From the NCBI GenBank assembly GCA_016288675.1, contig JAEELC010000098.1:1-7616 (forward strand): a stretch of 7,616 bases of DNA. Direction: 5' to 3'. This DNA is from Acholeplasmatales bacterium. Lineage in GTDB: Bacteria; Bacillota_I; Bacilli_A; Acholeplasmatales; Anaeroplasmataceae. The notes beneath the pieces were generated by a model that saw only the letters and a list, made by a program, of their open reading frames with translations, did not search any database and was not told the origin of the DNA. Each line of letters begins with the position of its first letter. Position 1 is the stretch's first letter. The position numbers and the translations under genes are program-made. Below, in pieces: positions 1 to 5,123 of the stretch.

Positions 1-96
1 AAATGTGACGAATTCATTAATGAATTAAATAAATATTTAATATGGTTTAAAAACAAAAGAATTAAACAGAGATTATTCCAATTAAGAAACGTTTGA
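1..96 (+). CDS. IS3-family transposase, C-terminal end only (5' part outside window)
   Basis: Frame 1 is open from the first base to a TGA at 94-96 and encodes 31 residues. The stretch ELNKYLIWFKNKRIKQRL fits the C-terminal end of IS3-family (IS150-like) integrase-fold transposases, which usually read like 'Y-I-x-Y-Y-N-x-K-R-I-K-x-x-L'. In that family the motif is normally followed by a Gly-Leu-Ser-Pro-x-x-Tyr-Arg block. Here the tail is FQLRNV and then a stop, so the end may have suffered a small deletion or be divergent. The catalytic DDE residues would lie upstream of the window. Transposase identity rests on this short motif alone; whether the full gene is intact cannot be judged. Confidence 0.6.
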   Translation, partial: KCDEFINELNKYLIWFKNKRIKQRLFQLRNV

Positions 97-150
97 TATA
101 TATTATAAATAAGTCTAAAAAAATGTCCGCATCCCCAATTGGTACAATTT
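1..150 (+). mobile_element. Right end of an IS3-like insertion sequence (approximate boundary)
   Basis: The transposase tail ends at 96 and is followed by a short non-coding stretch. The segment at about 111-140 (GTCTAAAAAAATGTCCGCAT and a CCCC run) resembles the terminal inverted repeats of IS150-type elements, which often contain a 'TGTCC...CCCC' pattern near the end. I place the element end somewhere between 140 and 150, where a CA dinucleotide at 149-150 would suit the usual TG...CA termini. The left inverted repeat and target duplication are outside the window, so the boundary is inference. Confidence 0.4.
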
Positions 151-383
151 ATTTTGACACAATCAATGGGCAAGAAGTTCGTTATGATTTTGAAGTTTAT
201 GATGAAAAATACAAGTCAGCACATTATCATTGGTTGAAAGATTCTCAATATTATTATGATAAATATGGTAATTTTTGTAGGCATCGAAAATTAACAAAAT
301 GTGATTTTGAGCATCATATAGCGCCACTTGATGAAGATTATAAGACTTATGAAAGAAGGATGAAGTATGATAAATTTAGATAA
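93..383 (+). CDS. Hypothetical protein, probably 5'-truncated or fused to IS end DNA (96 aa)
   Basis: I do not recognise this protein. It is hydrophilic, rich in Tyr, Lys and Asp, with no signal peptide or membrane segment. Potential metal ligands cluster in the middle: H44 and H46, then C62, H64, C70, H74 and H75, which could form a zinc site, but no named fold is evident. The start is doubtful. The TTG at 93 overlaps the transposase stop, and the in-frame ATG at 123 lies in the presumed insertion-sequence end; neither has a convincing ribosome binding site. About the first 18 residues are therefore probably encoded by IS DNA, and the original gene may have lost its 5' end. The 3' end overlaps the next gene by 17 bases, suggesting translational coupling. 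Codon use (CGT, CGA, fewer TTA) differs somewhat from the housekeeping genes further right, consistent with an accessory gene. Whether it is expressed is uncertain. Confidence 0.5.
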   Translation: MIYIINKSKKMSASPIGTIYFDTINGQEVRYDFEVYDEKYKSAHYHWLKDSQYYYDKYGNFCRHRKLTKCDFEHHIAPLDEDYKTYERRMKYDKFR

Positions 384-705
384 ATATATTATAGAAAGAA
401 TTCCTAATGTTTTTGAAGATAAATATGTAACTTGCCATGATGGAGTAATTTATAAAATTGAATTTCAAAATAATATTTTAAATTTTATTGTTGATCTAAA
501 TAGGACAATGAATGATGAACTAGATGACCTTCGGAAAATATATCCTTTACTTCTTAATTACAAATTTGAAGGACCAAAAGACTTTACAATTGAATGCTCT
601 GACTGGAAAACCGGTAAAGAAATAAAATCTTTAGAAACTGATATTATTTATTCATTTTTTGAAAATATGAAGAAAATTAAAAAAGAAAAAATAATGCTCA
701 TTTAA
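367..705 (+). CDS. Hypothetical small protein coupled to the upstream gene (112 aa)
   Basis: Family not recognised. The start ATG lies inside the upstream gene, 17 bases before its end, and is preceded by AAGAAGGA at 353-360 with 6-base spacing, so this start is well supported and coupling is likely. The protein is soluble, has no signal peptide or transmembrane helix, and alternates hydrophobic and charged segments. A strand-like stretch (IYKIEF, then ILNFIVDL) covers roughly residues 28-44, and the end is lysine-rich (residues 102-109). It has one CHD triplet at residues 23-25. A terminator follows 7 bases after the stop. A small two-gene cassette next to an insertion sequence could be an immunity, antitoxin or addiction-type pair, but the sequence gives no direct proof of that. 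Confidence 0.7.
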   Translation: MINLDKYIIERIPNVFEDKYVTCHDGVIYKIEFQNNILNFIVDLNRTMNDELDDLRKIYPLLLNYKFEGPKDFTIECSDWKTGKEIKSLETDIIYSFFENMKKIKKEKIMLI

Positions 706-710
706 TAAAT

Positions 711-744
711 GTAAAAGTGGTATTTCTAAAGATACCACTTTTAT
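711..744 (+). terminator. Intrinsic terminator after the small gene pair
   Basis: A perfect 11-bp stem, AAAAGTGGTAT (713-723) with ATACCACTTTT (732-742), encloses an 8-base loop. T712-A743 extends it by one pair. The A-rich left arm and T-rich right arm would let it work in either direction. It starts 7 bases after the stop at 705. Confidence 0.8.
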
Positions 745-798
745 ATATTTATAAAGGGATTATATAATTAGTATTTTCTTTTATTTATAAATTGTTTA

Positions 799-807
799 TG
801 ATAGAAT
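799..807 (+). promoter_or_regulatory. Extended -10 promoter of the MATE gene
   Basis: TGATAGAAT matches the extended -10 pattern TGnTATAAT with one mismatch. There is no good -35 hexamer at the usual spacing (TTTTAT at 779-784), as is common for extended -10 promoters. Transcription would start near 814, giving a leader of about 20 bases. A second TATAAT at 763-768 is an alternative. Confidence 0.5.
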
Positions 808-833
808 GAAATAGTATGAAATGAGGTTTTATA

Positions 834-2195
834 ATGTTTTCATGTTTTAAAGATAGAGCTTTCTTAAAGAGATTCTTTAGTATAGCTTTACCTGTAATGC
901 TAAGTGCATTTGTAACATTCTTAGTATCATTTTTAGATAATATAATGGTTGGTACAGTATCTAATACAGCAGTATCTGGTGTATATGCAGCTAACCAAGT
1001 TACATATTTATATGATTTAGCAATTTTTGGTGCATTAGAGGGTGCTGGTATATTTATTCAACAATTTAATGGAAATAATGATGAACTAAATATAAAAAAT
1101 TGTTTTAGATTTAAAATAATAGTACTAATAATCTTCTTACTATTAGTTATTCCATTGACTTATATATTAGGCCCAAAATTAATTACATTTTATTCTAAAA
1201 ATTATATTAATTTTGATTTGATTTATAAAGAAGGAACAGATTATTTAAAAGTAATTATTATATCATATATCCCATTTTCAATAGGATATATTTATTCAAC
1301 AAGCTTAAGAGAGCTTGGCAAAACAAAATATGCAATGTATTCATCTATAATTGCAGTTGGATCTAATACATTACTAAATGCGTTATTTATATTCGGCTTT
1401 AAACAGGGAGCAATAGGCGCTGCAATTGCAACTATAATATCAAGAACATTGGAAATGATTTTCTTGATATTTATTTGTCATTTTAAGAAATTTGAATTTT
1501 GCAATCATACGTTTAAAGATTTTAAAATTGATAGAAAACTATATAAGCATATATTATCAAAGAGCTATTTATTATTTATAAATGAAATAGGATTTGCAGT
1601 AGGTAATATATTACAAACACTAGCTTTTTCTCAGCGTGATGGTGTTTTAAGTGCAATTTCTATCTTATCAACAATTACTAATATAATAATGATTCTAATC
1701 CAAGGCTTATCAACTGGTATAGGAGTAATAGTTGGTAATGATTTAGGACAAGGTGATTTTAATAAAGCTTTAGATGATAATAAGAAATTAAATCTATTAG
1801 GCTTTTATATGGCACTTTTTACTGGTTTAATATTAATAAGCTTATCTAGTGTTTTACCTAACGCTTTTAAAGAAGTAGATATGCCTCAAAAAGTAATTGC
1901 GACTAAACTAATAATAATATATGGAACATTATTATTCGCAAATACTTTAGCAGTATCTACATACTACACTTTAAAAGCTGGTGGTAAAACGTTCTTAACA
2001 TTATTACTTGATACTATTTTTATGCTTGCTGTATATGTGCCAGTATCTTGGATATTAGCTTCATATACTAATTTATCAATTGTATATATTTATCTTATTG
2101 TTAGAAGCTTAGATATATTAAAGATGGGGCTTGGATTATTCCTTGTAGGAAGGAAATCTTGGTTAAATAATTTAACAATTAGAAAAGAAGTTTAA
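834..2195 (+). CDS. MATE-family multidrug/cation efflux transporter
   Basis: A 453-residue polytopic membrane protein of the MATE family (NorM/DinF type), which exports cationic drugs or metabolites using a sodium or proton gradient. The length is typical. Two related six-helix halves are visible, at about residues 12-215 and 240-440. Family hallmarks are DNIMVG at 35-40, AGIFIQQFNGNND at 71-83, the NTLLNALFIFG...GAIGAAIAT block at 178-200, GNDLGQGDFNKA at 301-312 (second-half equivalent of the 71-83 motif) and TLKAGGKT at 379-386. The cytoplasmic linker at about 217-240 is rich in Phe and Lys. The start is supported by GAGGT at 823-827 with 6-base spacing. It has its own promoter and no clear terminator before the asnA leader. 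The substrate cannot be told from sequence, so no gene symbol is given. Confidence 0.9.
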   Translation: MFSCFKDRAFLKRFFSIALPVMLSAFVTFLVSFLDNIMVGTVSNTAVSGVYAANQVTYLYDLAIFGALEGAGIFIQQFNGNNDELNIKNCFRFKIIVLIIFLLLVIPLTYILGPKLITFYSKNYINFDLIYKEGTDYLKVIIISYIPFSIGYIYSTSLRELGKTKYAMYSSIIAVGSNTLLNALFIFGFKQGAIGAAIATIISRTLEMIFLIFICHFKKFEFCNHTFKDFKIDRKLYKHILSKSYLLFINEIGFAVGNILQTLAFSQRDGVLSAISILSTITNIIMILIQGLSTGIGVIVGNDLGQGDFNKALDDNKKLNLLGFYMALFTGLILISLSSVLPNAFKEVDMPQKVIATKLIIIYGTLLFANTLAVSTYYTLKAGGKTFLTLLLDTIFMLAVYVPVSWILASYTNLSIVYIYLIVRSLDILKMGLGLFLVGRKSWLNNLTIRKEV

Positions 2196-2212
2196 ATTAT
2201 ATTTCTATAATA

Positions 2213-2241
2213 TTGACAATAATAAAACTTTATTCTAAAAT
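2213..2241 (+). promoter_or_regulatory. Strong promoter of the T-box/asnA transcript
   Basis: A perfect -35 TTGACA (2213-2218), a 17-base spacer and -10 TAAAAT (2236-2241) make this the best sigma-70-type promoter in the window. Transcription should start near 2248, just upstream of Stem I of the riboswitch. Confidence 0.85.
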
Positions 2242-2247
2242 AAATTA

Positions 2248-2464
2248 AATCAATGCGAAGAACGATTTATCAATGTATCTTATAGAGAGTCTGTGGTTGG
2301 TGTAAACAGATAGAACATGTTAAGGAGAACATCTTCAAGAGATGGAAGAAATTCAGTAGAACCATCCGTATGCCTGCGTTAAAGGTTTAAGTGCTAGATT
2401 AAAATCTAGAACTAAGGTGGTACCGCGTATTAGACGTCCTTAGATTAGGACGTCTTTTTTTATT
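2248..2464 (+). ncRNA. T-box riboswitch (tRNA-Asn sensing) upstream of asnA
   Basis: This leader RNA senses uncharged tRNA and lets transcription continue into asnA when asparagine is short. The Stem I base is GAAGA (2257-2261) with TCTTC (2332-2336). The codon AAC at 2328-2330 sits one base before the 3' helix strand, the specifier position seen in known T-boxes, and predicts tRNA-Asn(GUU). The upper Stem I has AGAGAG and the GGTTGGTG segment (2285-2302), closed by CTGT/ACAG. A Stem II candidate is GATGG (2341-2345) with CCATC (2362-2366), with AGTAGA in its 3' side. Stem III is CTAGAT (2394-2399) with ATCTAG (2404-2409). The conserved T-box AAGGTGGTACCGCG lies at 2414-2427 with the tRNA-acceptor bulge TGGT at 2418-2421. 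The antiterminator pairs CTAAGG (2412-2417) with CCTTAG (2438-2443), plus AC/GT inside the bulge. It excludes the terminator because both use 2438-2440. Confidence 0.95.
2432..2461 (+). terminator. T-box regulatory terminator
   Basis: A perfect 9-bp stem, AGACGTCCT (2432-2440) with AGGACGTCT (2447-2455), has a 6-base loop and a run of T to 2461. Its 5' arm shares bases with the antiterminator 3' strand, which makes the two structures mutually exclusive. It is the conditional terminator of the riboswitch and probably also stops transcripts arriving from the MATE gene. Confidence 0.9.
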
Positions 2465-2485
2465 TTAAGAGAGGAAATATTTATT

Positions 2486-3490
2486 ATGAAAAGATTATTA
2501 TTACCTGAAAAATATCAACCAACACTTAATGCTTATCAAACACAAGAAGCTATTAAGTTTGTTAGAGATAATTTTGAAAAGAAGCTTTGCAAGAGATTAA
2601 ATTTAACTCGTGTATCAGCTCCTTTATTTGTATTCCCAAGCTCAGGTTTAAATGATAATTTAAACGGAGTAGAGCGTCGTGTTAATTTTGATATTAAAAA
2701 TGTAAATGAAGAAGTAGAAATCGTTCAATCACTTGCAAAATGGAAACGCTACGCTCTTCATAAATATGGCTTTGTACCAGGTACTGGTTTATATACAAAT
2801 ATGAACGCTATTAGAAGAGATGAAGATCTTGATTCAATGCATTCAGCATATGTTGACCAATGGGACTGGGAAAAGGTTATTGATAGAAAGGATAGAACTA
2901 TTGAATATTTAAAAGATACAGTAAGAAAGATATATTTATCAATTAAATCTCTTGCACATCTAGTTGAAGTTAAATATCAAATCTTCCATAATCTACCACG
3001 TGATGTTTTCTTTATTACAACTAAAGAGCTTGAACAAATGTATCCTTCGTTAGACCCAAATATGAGAGAATATGAAATTGTTAAAAAGCATAAGGCAGTA
3101 TTCTTGATGCAAATTGGGGACGCTTTATCTAATGGTAAGCCTCATGATGGTAGAGCTCCAGATTATGATGACTGGAGCTTAAACGGAGACTTATTAGTTT
3201 ATTATGATGTTTTAGATATCGCATTTGAATTATCAAGCATGGGTATTAGAGTAGATGAAAAATCATTAGTAAGTCAGCTTAAAAAACATAATGATTTAGA
3301 TAAATTAACTAATCCATATTGCCAAAGTGTAGTTAATAATGTATTACCATTAACAATTGGTGGAGGTATTGGACAATCTAGATTATGTATGTTTATGCTA
3401 AAAAAGGCTCATATCGGAGAAGTTCAAGCTTCTGTTTGGCCTCGTGAAGACCTAGAAATATTAAAGAAACATAATATTTATTTATTATAA
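2486..3490 (+). CDS. asnA: Aspartate--ammonia ligase (ammonia-dependent asparagine synthetase)
   Basis: A cytoplasmic enzyme making L-asparagine from L-aspartate, ammonia and ATP (giving AMP and pyrophosphate) through an aspartyl-AMP intermediate. Its fold is that of class II aminoacyl-tRNA synthetases such as AspRS. At 334 residues it matches the usual AsnA length (about 330). Recognised blocks are DNLNG at 57-61, SLAKWKR at 82-88, GLYTNMNAIRRDED at 101-114, DQWDWE at 124-129, DGRAPDYDDW at 221-230, FELSSMGIRV at 247-256 and the class II motif-3 glycine run GGGIGQSRL at 292-300, whose Arg contacts ATP. Compared with my recollection of E. coli AsnA, the loop between DDW and LNGD is shorter; I recall the short form from other Firmicutes. 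The start is supported by AGAGGA at 2470-2475. Regulation is by the tRNA-Asn T-box directly upstream, which independently confirms the pathway. A terminator follows 7 bases after the stop. Confidence 0.97.
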   Translation: MKRLLLPEKYQPTLNAYQTQEAIKFVRDNFEKKLCKRLNLTRVSAPLFVFPSSGLNDNLNGVERRVNFDIKNVNEEVEIVQSLAKWKRYALHKYGFVPGTGLYTNMNAIRRDEDLDSMHSAYVDQWDWEKVIDRKDRTIEYLKDTVRKIYLSIKSLAHLVEVKYQIFHNLPRDVFFITTKELEQMYPSLDPNMREYEIVKKHKAVFLMQIGDALSNGKPHDGRAPDYDDWSLNGDLLVYYDVLDIAFELSSMGIRVDEKSLVSQLKKHNDLDKLTNPYCQSVVNNVLPLTIGGGIGQSRLCMFMLKKAHIGEVQASVWPREDLEILKKHNIYLL

Positions 3491-3497
3491 AATGAAG

Positions 3498-3523
3498 AAA
3501 GATAGTATTTGCTATCTTTTTTT
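3498..3523 (+). terminator. Intrinsic terminator of asnA
   Basis: An 8-bp stem, AAAGATAG (3498-3505) with CTATCTTT (3512-3519), has loop TATTTG and a T run to 3523. It begins 7 bases after the asnA stop. Confidence 0.85.
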
Positions 3524-3532
3524 ATTTTTAAT

Positions 3533-3562
3533 ATAACAAAAAATTAAAAAATATAGTAGAAT
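3533..3562 (+). promoter_or_regulatory. Probable promoter of the 108-aa gene
   Basis: -10 candidate TAGAAT (3557-3562) and a weak -35 ATAACA (3533-3538, four of six consensus bases) are separated by 18 bases. It lies in the only gap between the asnA terminator and the next gene, so some promoter is expected here. Confidence 0.4.
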
Positions 3563-3594
3563 AGGATTATAAGAAAGAGTTTATAGGAAAAGAT

Positions 3595-3921
3595 ATGACA
3601 AGAAAAGATTTTAAAAATTATATAAAGAATAATGGATTAGATAAATACATATATTTTAATAGAAGATTATTAAATTGTCATGACAATATAGTATATATTG
3701 TAAATAGACCATTATATGGTAGACTTAGATATAATTTTAAATGTAGATATGTAGTATTTGATAATCTAGATTTAAAGAATCAAAATGAAAGAATATTTTC
3801 GCATATGGATGAAGCGATAATGTATGGATTAACATTATTTAATTCATATATTGAAAATATTTCAAACAAGGAAGAAAAGATAGAACTAAATAATAAAGTT
3901 AAAATTCTTTTAAAAGCTTAA
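3595..3921 (+). CDS. Hypothetical small basic protein (108 aa)
   Basis: Not recognised. It is a soluble, Lys/Asn/Tyr-rich protein without signal peptide or membrane segments. The first 25 residues are strongly basic, a strand-rich middle follows (NIVYIVNRPLYGRLRYNFKC, residues 31-50), and there is a likely helical C-terminal half from residue 67, ending in a charged helix (residues 92-106). The start has AGGA at 3585-3588 with 6-base spacing. It is flanked by terminators on both sides, so it is its own transcription unit. Base and codon use match its neighbours, so there is no sign of recent transfer. With a promoter candidate, ribosome binding site and terminator, it is very likely a real gene, possibly restricted to this lineage. 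Function is unknown. Confidence 0.75.
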   Translation: MTRKDFKNYIKNNGLDKYIYFNRRLLNCHDNIVYIVNRPLYGRLRYNFKCRYVVFDNLDLKNQNERIFSHMDEAIMYGLTLFNSYIENISNKEEKIELNNKVKILLKA

Positions 3922-3922
3922 T

Positions 3923-3948
3923 AGGATAGATTTAATCTATCTTTTTTT
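3923..3948 (+). terminator. Intrinsic terminator of the 108-aa gene
   Basis: A 7-bp stem, GATAGAT (3925-3931) with ATCTATC (3935-3941), has a 3-base loop and then seven T (3942-3948). It starts immediately after the stop codon at 3919-3921. Confidence 0.8.
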
Positions 3949-3959
3949 CTATTTGGAGT

Positions 3960-3965
3960 TATAAT
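3960..3965 (+). promoter_or_regulatory. Candidate -10 box of the tocopherol-cyclase-like gene
   Basis: A consensus TATAAT lies 24 bases upstream of the ATG at 3990, just after the preceding terminator. No convincing -35 is seen at 16-18 bases because that region is occupied by the terminator stem and its T run. Transcription would start near 3972. Confidence 0.45.
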
Positions 3966-3989
3966 AAATTAAAGAATGGTGGGATATGT

Positions 3990-5096
3990 ATGTTTAATAA
4001 ACATGATAAAAAGAAGAATAAATATATGCTTAATGGATCATTAAAGCGTAAGGGCTATGACTGGTGGTGGCATAGCTTTACAGCTTTAGATGAATTCAAT
4101 AATGAAGTACCTTTCTTCTTTGAATTTTATATTATAAATCCTAAATATAAGAATAAGGGATTAAATTTAGGATTAATTAATCATAAGCCTTGCTTTTTAA
4201 TGATTAAATTTGGACATTGGGGCGAAAATAAAAAAGAGCTTAATTATTTTATAGATTTAAATGATACTACAATTAAGCATGGTAAGGATTTTAATATAAC
4301 TGCTAAATCATGTGTTTTATCTGAAACATTGTCTAAGGGAGCATTTACAATAGATGAAAATAGTATTGGTTTTAAAGAAAAAATGACTGATTTAGGTTCA
4401 TGCTCATGGAATCTTGAAATTAATAAAGAAATTGCATGGAACGTAGGATATGGTACATGTGATTTATTAAGAGAAATTAAAGCTTTCCAAATGTATTGGC
4501 ATGCAGAAGGTATGAAAACAACTTTTAGTGGTGAAATAATTTTTGATGGTAAAAAATATAGAGTAATACCAGATAAAAGCTATGGATATGCTGATAAGAA
4601 TTGGGGAAGAGGATTTACTTCACCTTGGGTATGGCTTTCTAGTAATAATTTATACTCAAATAAGAATAATATAAAATATAATAATTCAGTATTTGATATA
4701 GGTGGAGGACGTCCTAAAGTTTATTTCTTACCTTTAAATAGAAAATTACTTTCAGGTATATATATTGAAGGTAAGGAATATGAATTTAATTTCTCTAAAT
4801 TTTGGACACATACTAAAACTAAATTTAATTCTTATGAAGATCAAGAATATATATATTGGACAGTAGATCAATCTAATAAAGAATATTATTATAAATCTAA
4901 TTTCAAATGTAAGAAGAACGATATGATTCACATTAGATATATTGATCCTACTGGTACTGTTAAATTCCATAATTTATGGAATGGAGGAAACGGAACAGGA
5001 AATATTAAATTATATAAAAAGAATAAGAAATCTGATTATTTAATTGATGATATTAATTGTAGTAATGTAGGATGCGAATACGGAGAATTTGATTAA
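3990..5096 (+). CDS. Tocopherol-cyclase-family (lipocalin-like) protein
   Basis: A 368-residue protein with the sequence pattern of the bacterial tocopherol cyclase family, relatives of plant VTE1 that adopt a two-barrel lipocalin-like fold. Visible family-like blocks are GYDWWWHSFT at 22-31, QMYWHAEGMKTTFSGEI at 167-183, the long aromatic motif DKSYGYADKNWGRGFTSPWV at 195-214, FDIGGGRP at 235-242 and a closing NVGCEYGEF at 359-367. No signal peptide or membrane helix is seen, so it is probably cytoplasmic. In plants and cyanobacteria the founding member closes the chromanol ring of vitamin E. A heterotrophic low-GC bacterium has no obvious tocopherol pathway, so the true substrate here is unknown; a lipid- or terpenoid-handling role is only inference. 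The start is supported by GGTGGGA at 3978-3984. It converges on lysR and shares a hairpin terminator with it. Confidence 0.75.
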   Translation: MFNKHDKKKNKYMLNGSLKRKGYDWWWHSFTALDEFNNEVPFFFEFYIINPKYKNKGLNLGLINHKPCFLMIKFGHWGENKKELNYFIDLNDTTIKHGKDFNITAKSCVLSETLSKGAFTIDENSIGFKEKMTDLGSCSWNLEINKEIAWNVGYGTCDLLREIKAFQMYWHAEGMKTTFSGEIIFDGKKYRVIPDKSYGYADKNWGRGFTSPWVWLSSNNLYSNKNNIKYNNSVFDIGGGRPKVYFLPLNRKLLSGIYIEGKEYEFNFSKFWTHTKTKFNSYEDQEYIYWTVDQSNKEYYYKSNFKCKKNDMIHIRYIDPTGTVKFHNLWNGGNGTGNIKLYKKNKKSDYLIDDINCSNVGCEYGEFD

Positions 5097-5123
5097 AAAA
5101 ATAGGCTTTATGCCTATTTTTTT
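5095..5123. terminator. Shared bidirectional terminator between convergent genes
   Basis: A perfect 12-bp inverted repeat, AAAAAAATAGGC (5095-5106) with GCCTATTTTTTT (5112-5123), encloses the loop TTTAT. Each strand reads as a stem with an A run before and a U run after, so it can terminate both genes. It overlaps the TAA of the plus-strand gene (5094-5096) and contains the TAG of lysR (5114-5116). Confidence 0.9.

Noticed and set aside
2196..2211. Hairpin ATTATA/TATAAT after the MATE stop as a terminator
   Set aside because: The 6-bp stem is all A-T and has no following T run, so it is too weak to terminate.
4752..4970. 72-aa open frame on the minus strand
   Set aside because: It lies wholly inside the tocopherol-cyclase-like gene on the opposite strand, has no ribosome binding site and a low-complexity Ile/Phe-rich product.
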